Source: DFXE01 sp032054765
GTDB taxonomy: Bacteria > Bacteroidota > Bacteroidia > Bacteroidales > Tannerellaceae
Assembly: GCA_032054765.1 (NCBI GenBank)
Contig: DAMBSC010000009.1
Location: 1-64,000 of the forward strand
Direction of reading: 5' to 3'
Length of the DNA stretch: 64,000 nucleotides
Part shown: in pieces, positions 1 through 9,302 of the stretch
How the letters are laid out: the number at the start of each line of letters is the position of its first letter
Numbering within the stretch: position 1 is the first letter of the stretch
Made by a program: the position numbers and the translations under genes
Notes under the pieces: generated by a model
What the model was told of the DNA's origin: nothing
The model's input: the letters and a program-made list of their open reading frames with translations, nothing else
The model's database searches: none

Positions 1-200
1 TGTCTTGTTTTCATTTTAACTCTTTTTGTGTCAACCTATTTTAGGACAAGACAAAATGGTGAAACCAAGACATAGGGCTTTTAAACAATAAAAAAGTCGT
101 TGCTCTACAAGTGAATTTATATTAGCTATAGTAAAAACTCCCTGATTGTGTGTATCTATTTATTAATAAAATAGCTTTAGATTAGCTCTTTGTTTATTTT

Positions 201-302
201 ATTTTCATCGGCTCACAATTGTGAAACGATTGGCTCACCCCTGTGAGGCGATCGTTCCACAATTGTGAGGCAATCGTTTCACAGAGGTGAGCCGATGAAA
301 AT
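201..302. repeat. Palindrome array 1, four units with 22-bp period
   Basis: Four palindromes of the form YCAC-N4-GTGR are centred at 218.5, 240.5, 262.5 and 284.5, so spacing is exactly 22 bp. The N4 centres are AATT, CCCT, AATT and AGAG. The 7-bp arms alternate with 4-bp linkers, so arms recur every 11 bp. The whole block is also one large imperfect inverted repeat: the outer 16 bp (201-216 and 287-302) are perfectly complementary. Three similar arrays occur in this window. Function unknown. Confidence 0.9.
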
Positions 303-602
303 GTACGGACTGAAACAGTTAAGCTTTACGCCTAAAACGCTAAATACAAACAGAATATCAATAAAGATAGATTAAGAAAAGGAATTATACAAATAGATAC
401 AAAAAATCATCGATGAAACTAAACGGGTTTACTTTGAGCTCTCCCTTCACCTTTGCCTTCACTACATTCAACTCATATACAACTACTTATCCTTGCAATG
501 ACAGATGAAACCAAAAATAATAATAAAAACCAGAGAGTGACATTACCATTCAATAGGACTACCCAAAACAATACCATTAAGCTATTTTTCGACAAAAAGT
601 TT

Positions 603-610
603 TACCTTTG
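603..610 (+). promoter_or_regulatory. Predicted -7 box of rex promoter (TACCTTTG)
   Basis: Matches the Bacteroidetes -7 consensus TAnnTTTG, 24 bp before the rex start codon. No clear -33 TTTG was found. Confidence 0.6.
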
Positions 611-633
611 TGTATATATAAATATGTATTGTA

Positions 634-1290
634 ATGTCGAACGAAGAGAATAAACCTATTTGGAAAGTACCGGAACCTACACTCAGGCGGTTGCCCTGGT
701 ATCTTGCTTACGTAAAGTTACTAAAGGGCAAGGGGGAAATTTACGTCTCTTCTACACAAATAGCAAAGGAAATCAATGTCGATTCGAGTCAGGTTGCTAA
801 AGACTTGTCGTTTGTTAATATTTCAGGAAAAACCAGGGTAGGCTACGAAATAGATGCACTGATCGACGTGCTTGAAGACTTTCTGGGATTTACTATCCAG
901 CACAAAGCGTTTATATTTGGTGTGGGAAGTCTCGGGGCGGCCTTATTGCAGGACTCTGGGCTTAACCAGTACGGGATGGAGATCATTGCTGGATTTGATA
1001 TCCGTAAGGAATTGGCTGGAACCTTTGTCAATGGTATTCCCGTATATCATATCAGTGAATTCCCTGCCCGTCAGAAAGAACTCGGCACTACCATCGGTGT
1101 GATCACTGTTCCGGTAGACCAGGCACAAGACGTTACCGACCATATTATTTCCGAAGGCATTAAAGCAATCTGGAACTTTACACCTTTCCGCATACGTGTA
1201 CCCCGTCATACAGTAGTTCAGAACACTTCTATGTATGCCCATCTGGCCGTTATGTTTAACCGTTTGAACCAGCTCAATCACCGAAGATGA
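634..1290 (+). CDS. rex: Redox-sensing transcriptional repressor Rex
   Basis: Rex represses fermentation and respiration genes and releases DNA when NADH rises relative to NAD+. The 218-residue product has the family length. Residues 1-85 form the winged-helix DNA-binding domain, with a STQIAKEINVDSSQVAKDL recognition region. A Rossmann domain follows, with the dinucleotide motif G96-V-G98-S-L-G101. The C-terminal part is the domain-swapped dimer helix. The ATG at 634 gives the conserved N-terminus with the PEPTLRRLPWYL motif. The stop overlaps the next start by 4 bp (ATGA), so the two genes are probably translationally coupled. Assignment is from recognised family motifs. Confidence 0.95.
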   Translation: MSNEENKPIWKVPEPTLRRLPWYLAYVKLLKGKGEIYVSSTQIAKEINVDSSQVAKDLSFVNISGKTRVGYEIDALIDVLEDFLGFTIQHKAFIFGVGSLGAALLQDSGLNQYGMEIIAGFDIRKELAGTFVNGIPVYHISEFPARQKELGTTIGVITVPVDQAQDVTDHIISEGIKAIWNFTPFRIRVPRHTVVQNTSMYAHLAVMFNRLNQLNHRR

Positions 1291-1901
1291 AAATCATTGC
1301 TGTAGGAATGAATTATGCGGCTCACAATAAAGAGATGCATAATTCGTTAGAATTATCAGAACCGACGATCTTTATGAAATCCGATTCATCATTGCTGAAA
1401 GATGGGAAACCATTCTTTATTCCGGATTTTTCTGATGAGATCCACTATGAAACGGAAATCGTTATAAAGATTAACAGGTTAGGGAAAAACATCGGCGAGC
1501 GCTTTGCCCATCGTTATTACAGTGAAGTGACGGTAGGAATCGATTTCACGGCACGCGACCTGCAGACCCGGCTTCGCAAACAAGGGTTGCCGTGGGAACT
1601 GAGTAAAGCCTTTGACAATTCAGCAGTGGTAGGAACTTTCATTCCGCTACAGGATGTAGGTGAAATAGAAAATCTTTCCTTCCGGCTTAATATCAATGGT
1701 GAGAAGGCGCAGGAAGGTAATACTTCACAGATGCTATTCCCTGTAAATAAAATAGTAGCTTACGTAAGTCGTTTCGTTACACTCAAGATCGGTGACCTGA
1801 TCTATACAGGAACTCCTGAAGGGGTTGGTCCGGTAAAGATCGACGATCATTTAGAAGGATATATCGGCGAAAGAAAGCTATTGGATTTTTATGTTAAATG
1901 A
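1287..1901 (+). CDS. Fumarylacetoacetate hydrolase-family protein
   Basis: The 204-residue product is a short FAH-fold enzyme; the family includes acylpyruvases, oxaloacetate tautomerases/decarboxylases and 2-oxo-diacid hydrolases acting in the cytosol with a divalent metal. The metal-binding pair E55-T-E57 follows H53-Y, and a third acidic ligand lies in the GIDFTARDLQ segment. The GTPEGVGP loop near the C-terminus is typical. The exact substrate cannot be read from sequence. The gene starts inside the rex stop codon and probably forms an operon with rex, which would fit a role in keto-acid or redox metabolism, but that is inference. Confidence 0.85.
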   Translation: MKIIAVGMNYAAHNKEMHNSLELSEPTIFMKSDSSLLKDGKPFFIPDFSDEIHYETEIVIKINRLGKNIGERFAHRYYSEVTVGIDFTARDLQTRLRKQGLPWELSKAFDNSAVVGTFIPLQDVGEIENLSFRLNINGEKAQEGNTSQMLFPVNKIVAYVSRFVTLKIGDLIYTGTPEGVGPVKIDDHLEGYIGERKLLDFYVK

Positions 1902-1920
1902 TTAATATAACGATGAACGG

Positions 1921-1984
1921 ATTAACGATTAACGATTAATATTCGTTGACCGTTAATCATTAAACGTTAATCGTTAATCGTTAA
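1921..1984. repeat. Inverted repeat of 7-bp AACGATT units before porU
   Basis: Tandem AACGATT units at 1921-1939 are mirrored by AATCGTT units at 1967-1984, giving an 18-bp perfect inverted repeat with a 27-base middle that can itself pair. The right arm ends 4 bp before the porU ATG. It could be a stem-loop in the porU leader, or end transcription of the rex operon, though the T-run after it is missing (A-run instead). Confidence 0.7.
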
Positions 1985-1988
1985 AAAA

Positions 1989-4900
1989 ATGCGGATACTC
2001 ATTATTACTTTTTTGATTAACCTTTGTTGTTACGTTACCCTTTGGGCAGACGGGAGTCGGTATGCTTCTGAGTCGGTTTTATCGAGTGGTAAGTGGGCAA
2101 AGATACAGGTAGAAACTACAGGTATTTACAAAATTACATATGACGAATTGCGAAAGATGGGATTCGACCCTGAGAAGGTTTCTGTTCATGGATATGGTGG
2201 ATGGCCGCTCGATGAAGATTTCAGTAGTAATTCTAAGCAGCCTTACATTGATGATCTTCCAGCTACAGCTGTATTCAGAGGGACGAATTATATCCTTTTC
2301 TATGGACGTGGACCGGTAAAATGGGAGTATAATGAAGCTTCGGGAAAAAGGACTTTTGAGCATACAAATAATCCATACGCTACCCATGGTGCGTATTTCA
2401 TTACAGATGCAACTCCTGTGAAAGATATGGAAATGGTAGAATTTACCAATAACGCCACGTTATCCATTACATCGTATGATGAATATCGGGTGCATGAATT
2501 GGAGCGTGTTTCTGTTAATAATTCCGGACGGGAACTTTTCGGAGAGTTTATCTCCGCCGGAAACAATACCATTAATACACCGGAATTTAATATTCCAGGC
2601 ATCCTCGATGAAGATGCTAAGGTTACCATTCGTGCTATTGCACGTCCCCGATCAAATTCTAACCCAGGGTCGATGACATTTCTATTAAATGGTAATGAAA
2701 TAACAAATCTAATATTTTATCATTCTTCCGATTCGTATGTGAAAGCAAGAGCAGATTCAACTATTACTATTTGGAAAGGTCCTAAGGTAGAGAATCCCAA
2801 AGTAACCGTGACGTATAATAACACTGGGGATGAAAATGTTTATCTTGACTATATCCGTCTACATGTCCAACGTGAACTCAAGCAATATGGGGATCTGACA
2901 TTTTTTCGTAGCGTCCGATCTATTAATAATATCTCTCGATTCGTACTGAATGGAGCAAATGCCAATACCGTTATCTTTGATGTCACCGATCCTGTTAATC
3001 CAAAACAGATACAGACTCAGCTGAACGGATCGGAACTCTCCTTCACCATTCCGGCTGGTAAGATACGAGAATTCGTCGCTGTCCAGATAGACCGGACACT
3101 TACTGGCTGGAAAGTGGAAAAGGCCGAAGTTCCTAACCAGAATCTTCATAAATTGGCTAATGCAGATATGATCATTATCGTACATGACGCACTCAAATCA
3201 CAAGCAGTACGCTTGGCCGAACGACATCGTAATAACGGGATAGATGCACTTACAGTTGAAATAGTAAATCCTGACCAAATATATAATGAGTTTTCAAGCG
3301 GAATACCGGATGCTACAGCTATACGTCGGTTTATGAAAATGTTCTACGACCGAAGCCAGTCCGGAGAAGGATCAGCACCTAAATATCTGCTTCTTTTCGG
3401 CGATGGTGCAGTTGATAATCGACGATTGACTACTGATTGGAGTCAGGTATCTTATCCGAATATGTTGTTAACCTTTCAATCGGAGAATTCTATTGACAGT
3501 GGATCATATGTGACGGATGACTATTTTGGAGCATTGAGTGATGAGGAGTTCTTACCAGATAGTAATATCCATTTAGGTATCGGACGTTTTCCTGTAAGGA
3601 ATATAAGTGAAGCAACCATTGTAGTGGATAAGATTCTTAATTATATGGATAATAAAATTACCGGCTCTTGGAAAAACCGTCTTAGTTTTGTTGCTGATGA
3701 TGGAAATGCTGATGATAAATACACTATCAGACACATGAGCCAGGCAAATCAATTAGCCGATAATATTAGAAAGGATTATCCAGAATTTCTCACTTCGAAA
3801 ATATTTTTCGACGCTTATAAAAAAGAAAATACTGGAGGGACTGCCGCTTATCCGGGTGTTCATGACCAGATCAATAAAGAACTCAGTGATGACAATGGTT
3901 TATTAATGATTAATTACGTAGGTCATGGTAATACTCAATCATGGAGTGATGAAAAAGTATTAGATATGTCTGATATTTCAAAATACAGACATACCAAATT
4001 ACCTCTTTGGATTACATCCACCTGTGACTTCACCCGTTTCGATAACATTTCTACTTCAGCTGGTGAAGCTATTTTTCTCAGCCGGAGTGGTGGTATTGCT
4101 CTATTTACCACCGTAAGGGTAGTTTTTACGCCTAATAACTTTTATATTAATAGAGAGATTATCCAACATCTATTTAAGAAGGATAAAGATAATCGTCGCA
4201 TGACTCTCGGAGATGTTATACGTGAGACTAAATCTAATCTGGGAGGTGTTAATAAATTAAATTTCATCCTCATCGGTGATCCAGCCATGAAACTGGCTTA
4301 CCCTGAATACAGCATGAATATCACTGAAATCAATGGAAAACCTGTTGGAGAAACTCCGGTAAAATTCAAAGCCCAGGATAGGGTAACGATCCGTGGAGAA
4401 GTTCATAATCCTGATAAAAATCTGGCTACAGACTTCTCCGGTCCACTGGAAGTTACTATTTTGGACAGTAAACAAACGTTAGAAACATTAGACAATAACA
4501 ACAGAGGCGAGAAATTAAAATTTGACGATTACCCCAATGCTCTATATATTGGTAATCATGAAGTTACAAACGGAGTGTTTGAGTTCTCTTTCATTATACA
4601 GAAAGATATCTCCTATTCAAATAGTAATGGTCTTATAAACCTATATGCTACTGACACTGATTTGATAAATGAAGCGCAAGGTTCTTACGATAATTTCATT
4701 GTAGGAGGCTCGTCAGAAATTCCTATTGACGACACTGAAGGACCGGAAATAAAACAAATCTATCTCAATGATAGTACTTTCGTAAGTGGCGAACAGGTTA
4801 ACACAACTCCGCTCTTTGTGGCACGACTATGGGATGAATCCGGAGTGAATATCAGCGGCAGTAGCGTTGGACACGATATTACCTTGACACTGCATGGGCC

Positions 4901-5405
4901 TGCACTTTCACCGATAAACCATACCTTGAACTCCTCTTATCGCCTGTTGCCTGAAACTGAGAATGAAGGATTAGTCAAATTCTCTATCCCAACCCTAGAA
5001 CCCGGCCAATACACAGCAGAATTCAGAGCATGGGATATTATGAATAACTCAACTGTTCATGAATTCGAATTCCAAGTAACAGAAGGTATTAAACCGGCTA
5101 TTGCCGAGATTATTGCAACCCCTGTCCCTGCTCGTGATAATCTTCAGTTTATGATCTATCATAATCGACCGGAAGCTACTATAAATGCACGAGTTATGGT
5201 ATATGATTTGTCAGGTAAACTTTTATGGACAGGTGACGAAAGCGGAAGTTCCGATCTCCATACACCTCTTATAATCGACTGGAACTTGAACAGTACCGGA
5301 GGGGCGCGTTTAAATCCGGGGGTATACATTTTCCGTGCTGCTATAAGTACGGATAACTCCAAAGAAGCCACTAAGGCTAAGAAATTAATTATCCTGGCAC
5401 AATAA
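1989..5405 (+). CDS. porU: Type IX secretion system C25 peptidase PorU (sortase)
   Basis: PorU is the outer-membrane-associated gingipain-family (C25) protease that removes the C-terminal sorting domain of type IX cargo and joins the cargo to a lipopolysaccharide anchor. The 1138-residue product has an N-terminal signal peptide (about residues 1-20), an N-terminal immunoglobulin-like region, the C25 catalytic domain with H646 in NYVGHGNTQSW and C679 in WITSTCDFTRF, and late beta-sandwich domains. The last about 90 residues look like a type A sorting domain (ATPVPARDNL, VYDLSGKLLW, LNPGVYIFR). porV follows 49 bp downstream. The presence of PorU and PorV implies that a complete type IX system lies elsewhere in the genome. 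Confidence 0.93.
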   Translation: MRILIITFLINLCCYVTLWADGSRYASESVLSSGKWAKIQVETTGIYKITYDELRKMGFDPEKVSVHGYGGWPLDEDFSSNSKQPYIDDLPATAVFRGTNYILFYGRGPVKWEYNEASGKRTFEHTNNPYATHGAYFITDATPVKDMEMVEFTNNATLSITSYDEYRVHELERVSVNNSGRELFGEFISAGNNTINTPEFNIPGILDEDAKVTIRAIARPRSNSNPGSMTFLLNGNEITNLIFYHSSDSYVKARADSTITIWKGPKVENPKVTVTYNNTGDENVYLDYIRLHVQRELKQYGDLTFFRSVRSINNISRFVLNGANANTVIFDVTDPVNPKQIQTQLNGSELSFTIPAGKIREFVAVQIDRTLTGWKVEKAEVPNQNLHKLANADMIIIVHDALKSQAVRLAERHRNNGIDALTVEIVNPDQIYNEFSSGIPDATAIRRFMKMFYDRSQSGEGSAPKYLLLFGDGAVDNRRLTTDWSQVSYPNMLLTFQSENSIDSGSYVTDDYFGALSDEEFLPDSNIHLGIGRFPVRNISEATIVVDKILNYMDNKITGSWKNRLSFVADDGNADDKYTIRHMSQANQLADNIRKDYPEFLTSKIFFDAYKKENTGGTAAYPGVHDQINKELSDDNGLLMINYVGHGNTQSWSDEKVLDMSDISKYRHTKLPLWITSTCDFTRFDNISTSAGEAIFLSRSGGIALFTTVRVVFTPNNFYINREIIQHLFKKDKDNRRMTLGDVIRETKSNLGGVNKLNFILIGDPAMKLAYPEYSMNITEINGKPVGETPVKFKAQDRVTIRGEVHNPDKNLATDFSGPLEVTILDSKQTLETLDNNNRGEKLKFDDYPNALYIGNHEVTNGVFEFSFIIQKDISYSNSNGLINLYATDTDLINEAQGSYDNFIVGGSSEIPIDDTEGPEIKQIYLNDSTFVSGEQVNTTPLFVARLWDESGVNISGSSVGHDITLTLHGPALSPINHTLNSSYRLLPETENEGLVKFSIPTLEPGQYTAEFRAWDIMNNSTVHEFEFQVTEGIKPAIAEIIATPVPARDNLQFMIYHNRPEATINARVMVYDLSGKLLWTGDESGSSDLHTPLIIDWNLNSTGGARLNPGVYIFRAAISTDNSKEATKAKKLIILAQ

Positions 5406-5454
5406 AGAAGAATAAAATCAGTTTATACTGTTACTAAATAGCTTGATATACAAT

Positions 5455-6642
5455 ATGACTAAATTATTAAAAATAAGTTTTCTGGCAAGTTGCATTTTAG
5501 TGTTGAGCCTCCATACAGTATGGGGACAGAAAACCCAAGAAGATATGGAGAATTTCTCTCCTATTAATACAGCCGTACCCTCTCTCTCCATTGCTCCTGA
5601 TGCAAGAGGAGGCGCCATGGGTGATAATGGTGTAGCCAGTGGCTCGGATATAGCTTCTCAATACTGGAATCCTGCTAAATATGCTTTTAATTATAGCAGT
5701 GCTGGAGTTGGCTTAGCATACACACCATGGCTACGTAAATTGGTAAACGACGTTGCATTGGCCTATCTTTCAGGATTTTATAAAATAGGTCAGAATGATA
5801 ATCAGGCGATAGGAGCTTCTCTTCGTTACTTTACATTAGGTGAAATAGCTTTGACCAACCATGGTGAAACTACTCCTTACAATTATCTTAGTCCGTATGA
5901 AATGGCTATCGATGTGAGTTACAGCCGTAAGCTCTCCGAATCATTTTCTATGGCAGTAGCCTTGCGGTATATCCGTTCTGATATGAGCGACCAAAACAGT
6001 GAGATGACACCTGGAAATTCTTATGCTGCGGATGTAGCCGGTTATTTGGAGAAATATGTAATCCTGGGGAATAGTGAAAGTTTATGGACTTTTGGTTTTA
6101 ATATATCCAATATAGGTACGAAAATTTCTTTTGACGATGGTAGGACCAGTCAGTTTATTCCGACCACTTTGAAGATTGGTACAGGATTACTTTATCCATT
6201 GGATGACTATAACAGGATTGGAATATATTTAGACTTAAGTAAATACCTGGTTCCGACTGTACCTGTTAAAACTGGAGATATGAGTGATGAGGAATATGAG
6301 GATGAAATGGAGAAATACAGATCTACCACCTTTATGAAAGGAATATTCAAGTCTTTCTCTGATGCACCGGGAGGATTCAGTGAAGAGCTTAAAGAAATTA
6401 ATTTCTCCGTCGGAGCCGAATATAGCTATAATGATCAGTTTTTTGTTCGCGGGGGGTACTATTACGAAAATCCAAACAAAGGAAATCGCCAATACTTCTC
6501 GGTAGGTGCAGGTTTCCGTATGAGCGTATTCCAATTGGATGCTGCTTACCTCATTAGTACTGTACCTAGTAATCCGCTCGACCAGACACTACGTTTCTCT
6601 CTATCATTTGATATGGACGGTATTAAGAACCTTTTCCGCTAA
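5455..6642 (+). CDS. porV: Type IX secretion outer-membrane protein PorV
   Basis: PorV is the FadL-like outer-membrane barrel that collects cargo from the translocon and hands it to PorU. The product has 395 residues with a signal peptide ending near HTVWGQ, followed by the conserved segment APDARGGAMGDNGVAS and the SQYWNPAK motif of the family. Many alternating beta-strands and a C-terminal aromatic-rich strand (LRFSLSFDMDGIKNLFR) fit an outer-membrane barrel. ATG 5455 is preferred to an in-frame TTG at 5443 because it begins a standard signal peptide. The stop overlaps the ispF start (TAATG). Confidence 0.92.
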   Translation: MTKLLKISFLASCILVLSLHTVWGQKTQEDMENFSPINTAVPSLSIAPDARGGAMGDNGVASGSDIASQYWNPAKYAFNYSSAGVGLAYTPWLRKLVNDVALAYLSGFYKIGQNDNQAIGASLRYFTLGEIALTNHGETTPYNYLSPYEMAIDVSYSRKLSESFSMAVALRYIRSDMSDQNSEMTPGNSYAADVAGYLEKYVILGNSESLWTFGFNISNIGTKISFDDGRTSQFIPTTLKIGTGLLYPLDDYNRIGIYLDLSKYLVPTVPVKTGDMSDEEYEDEMEKYRSTTFMKGIFKSFSDAPGGFSEELKEINFSVGAEYSYNDQFFVRGGYYYENPNKGNRQYFSVGAGFRMSVFQLDAAYLISTVPSNPLDQTLRFSLSFDMDGIKNLFR

Positions 6643-7118
6643 TGAAGATACGGGTAGGTTTTGGTTATGATGTACATGCTTTAGTTTCCGGTCGTGAACT
6701 ATGGTTAGGAGGCATCAAAATAGACCATGAATTGGGCTTGCAAGGACATAGTGATGCAGATGTATTAATACATGCCATTTGTGATGCTTTACTTGGAGCG
6801 GCCAATATGCGGGACATAGGTTATCATTTTCCTGATACCGACACCAAATATAAAAATATTGACAGTAAAACTCTGCTTCGCGATACGATGAAAGTGCTTC
6901 GTGAGGCTGGTTATGAATTAGGAAACATTGATGCAACTATAGCTGCCGAACAACCTAAACTAAACCCACATATACCGGCTATGAAAGAAAAACTTTCCGA
7001 AGTTATGCAGGTTAGTCAAGATGACATATCCATTAAAGCCACCACTACTGAAAAGTTAGGATTCACCGGACGTAAAGAGGGTATGGCAGCTTACGCTACC
7101 GTATTAATATATAAATAA
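6642..7118 (+). CDS. ispF: 2-C-methyl-D-erythritol 2,4-cyclodiphosphate synthase
   Basis: IspF makes the cyclic diphosphate intermediate of the MEP isoprenoid pathway from CDP-methylerythritol 2-phosphate. The 158-residue product has the standard length. Zinc ligands D10, H12 (GYDVH) and H44 (HSDADVLIH) are present, as are the CDP-binding ATTTEKLGFTGR segment and the conserved HFPDTD. It starts within the porV stop codon, so it is co-transcribed with the secretion genes; the same porU-porV-ispF order is known from Porphyromonas gingivalis. It ends one base before the convergent typA gene. Confidence 0.96.
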   Translation: MKIRVGFGYDVHALVSGRELWLGGIKIDHELGLQGHSDADVLIHAICDALLGAANMRDIGYHFPDTDTKYKNIDSKTLLRDTMKVLREAGYELGNIDATIAAEQPKLNPHIPAMKEKLSEVMQVSQDDISIKATTTEKLGFTGRKEGMAAYATVLIYK

Positions 7119-8921
7119 TCAACTATTCTTACTTTGTCTCTTACGTTCGTTCTCATCTAAGAGGATCTTACGCATACGCATATAGTTCGGCGTAATCTCT
7201 ACGTATTCATCCACTTTTATATACTCAAGCGCATCTTCCAAACTGAATATTACCGGAGGAGCTAAAGACATCTTTTCATCCGAACCGGAAGCACGCATAT
7301 TTGTTAGTTTCTTCGATTTTGTTACGTTTACTACCAGATCTCCATCTTTTGTATGTTCACCAACTACCTGTCCGGCATATACCTCATCTTGCGGAGAGAT
7401 AAAGAATTTTCCCCTCGACTGAAGGTTGTTAAGTGCATAAGCAAAAGCTGTACCTGTTTCCATAGCTATAATAGAGCCATTTATCCGACGTTCTATCTCT
7501 CCTTTCCAAGGCTGGTATTCTAAAAAACGATGGGCGATGATTGCTTCACCTGCTGAAGCTGTTAGTAAGGTATTATTCATTCCGATAATACCACGGGACG
7601 GAATAGTAAACTCCAGATACATCCGGTCATTTTTACTTTCCATCATCGTCATTTCACCTTTACGCTTGGTAACAATGTCAATAATGCGACTGGATACTTC
7701 TTCTGGCAGATTGATTGTTAATTGTTCTACCGGCTCACATTTTACACCGTCTATTTCTTTTATGATAACTTGTGGCTGTCCTACTTGTAATTCATATCCT
7801 TCACGACGCATCGTTTCTACCAAAACTGATAGGTGCAACACACCACGCCCATATACTAACCATGCATCTGCCGAATCGGTCAGTTCTACTCTAAGTGCTA
7901 AATTCTTATCTAATTCCTTTTGTAAACGTTCAAATATATGTCGCGAAGTCACATATTTTCCATCTTTACCAAAGAAAGGAGAATTATTAATCGTAAAGAG
8001 CATCGACATGGTTGGTTCATCTATAGCTATAGTAGGCAATGGTTCAGGATTATTCACATCACAAACAGTTTCTCCAATTTCGAATCCTTCAATACCTATC
8101 AAGGCACAAATATCTCCAGATTTAACTGATGAAACCTTTGTCCTTCCCAGTCCTTCAAAGACGTTAACTTCCTTGATCCTTGATTTCACCATTGAACCAT
8201 CACGCTTGCATAGCATGATATCCTGGCCTTCTTTTACCTCGCCACGATGCACACGTCCAACAGCAATACGCCCAACATATTTGGAATAATCCAAAGATGT
8301 TATAAGCATTTGTGATGTCCCATCCAAGACTTCCGGTTCGGGAATATGTTCGATAATTGCATCCAGTAGAGAAAAGATATTTTCCGTAGGTTTTTGCCAG
8401 TCATCAGACATCCAACCTTGTTTAGCTGAACCATATATTGTTGGGAAATCAAGTTGTTCTTCCGTAGCATCCAGACTGAACATCAAATCGAATACCATTT
8501 CCTGTACTTCTGATGGACGGCAATTGGGTTTATCTACTTTATTAATAACCACAATCGGCTTCAAGCCCAGTTGTATAGCTTTCTGTAAAACAAAACGGGT
8601 TTGCGGCATTGGCCCTTCAAAAGCATCTACTAATAAGAGGCAACCATCAGCCATATTCAATACGCGTTCTACTTCTCCACCAAAATCGGCGTGCCCCGGT
8701 GTATCAATAATATTAATCTTACATCCTTTATATTGTATAGAAACATTTTTTGCCAGAATTGTAATTCCCCTCTCACGCTCCAGGTCATTACTGTCAAGAA
8801 ATTGGTCTAAATCATCATGTCCTTCTCTAAAGAGTTTGCCAGCTAAAAGCATTTTATCAACTAATGTTGTCTTCCCATGATCTACGTGCGCGATAATCGC
8901 GATATTCCTAATATTTTGCAT
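7119..8921 (-). CDS. typA: Ribosome-associated GTPase TypA/BipA
   Basis: A translational GTPase of the EF-G/LepA group that binds the 70S ribosome and assists ribosome assembly and stress adaptation. The product is 600 residues, the family length. The P-loop AHVDHGKTT is at about residues 10-18, followed by the switch II DTPGHADFGGEVERV, the NKVDKP motif, domain II, the EF-G III/V-like domains (SRGIIGMNNTLLTASAGEAI) and the TypA-specific C-terminal domain. The start is ATG at 8921; a TTG one codon upstream is possible but less likely. It is monocistronic with its own promoter at 8942-8949. Confidence 0.96.
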   Translation of the reverse strand: MQNIRNIAIIAHVDHGKTTLVDKMLLAGKLFREGHDDLDQFLDSNDLERERGITILAKNVSIQYKGCKINIIDTPGHADFGGEVERVLNMADGCLLLVDAFEGPMPQTRFVLQKAIQLGLKPIVVINKVDKPNCRPSEVQEMVFDLMFSLDATEEQLDFPTIYGSAKQGWMSDDWQKPTENIFSLLDAIIEHIPEPEVLDGTSQMLITSLDYSKYVGRIAVGRVHRGEVKEGQDIMLCKRDGSMVKSRIKEVNVFEGLGRTKVSSVKSGDICALIGIEGFEIGETVCDVNNPEPLPTIAIDEPTMSMLFTINNSPFFGKDGKYVTSRHIFERLQKELDKNLALRVELTDSADAWLVYGRGVLHLSVLVETMRREGYELQVGQPQVIIKEIDGVKCEPVEQLTINLPEEVSSRIIDIVTKRKGEMTMMESKNDRMYLEFTIPSRGIIGMNNTLLTASAGEAIIAHRFLEYQPWKGEIERRINGSIIAMETGTAFAYALNNLQSRGKFFISPQDEVYAGQVVGEHTKDGDLVVNVTKSKKLTNMRASGSDEKMSLAPPVIFSLEDALEYIKVDEYVEITPNYMRMRKILLDENERKRQSKNS

Positions 8922-8941
8922 CAAAACTATTTTTACGGCTG

Positions 8942-8949
8942 CAAAGGTA
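8942..8949 (-). promoter_or_regulatory. Predicted -7 box of typA promoter (TACCTTTG)
   Basis: TAnnTTTG match on the minus strand, 20 bp before the typA ATG. Confidence 0.65.
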
Positions 8950-9302
8950 CGAATTATAAACTAAATATCATTAACTACAAAGAACGGATTAGGTTAAAGG
9001 TTAATTCTAACCCATCAATCGCCTTTCTCATTCAACTGTTTATCTGATTCGTTCTAATCTTTTTTTATTCACCATAATTGTCGTGAATATTTTTGACATA
9101 TGTCGTGAATATTAAAACATCCGGTTGTTTTTAGGTATGGATGAAATGATTTACAAGATATAACAAAATACTTTCTGTAGTTTAGATGTTTATATATAAT
9201 GAGATGACAAAAAATGCCACCTTATTGGATTTTTAAATTATTTTGATTAATATTGCTGAAAGATCATTCTTGTTTAAATCTAATTACTAATAAGTTATAT
9301 AT
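8950..9302. other. Intergenic region between divergent typA and the 9303 gene
   Basis: AT-rich, with no gene seen. It contains a 13-bp direct repeat TGTCGTGAATATT at 9079-9091 and 9101-9113, with starts 22 bp apart (two helical turns). No TAnnTTTG box was found on the plus strand before the 9303 gene, so its promoter is unassigned. Confidence 0.5.

Larger units (their letters stand above)
1..633. other. Gene-free upstream region of rex
   Basis: No credible gene is seen here. The stretch holds palindrome array 1 (201-302) and the rex promoter (603-610). An 8-bp inverted repeat TGTCTTGT/ACAAGACA lies at 1-8 and 46-53. A 66-codon frame from 453 runs into rex and has no homology that I recognise, so it was not called. 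Confidence 0.6.

Noticed and set aside
201..302. Rex-binding operator or CRISPR array in array 1
   Set aside because: Some segments (TTGTGAGGC...TTTCACAG) recall the Rex box, but spacing is 22 rather than 20 bp and the same arms occur at array 2, far from rex. It is not a CRISPR: arms are palindromic with 4-bp centres, with no spacers of about 30 bp and no cas genes.
453..653. A 66-codon open frame before rex
   Set aside because: It overlaps the rex promoter and start, has no recognisable protein features and no plausible start signal.
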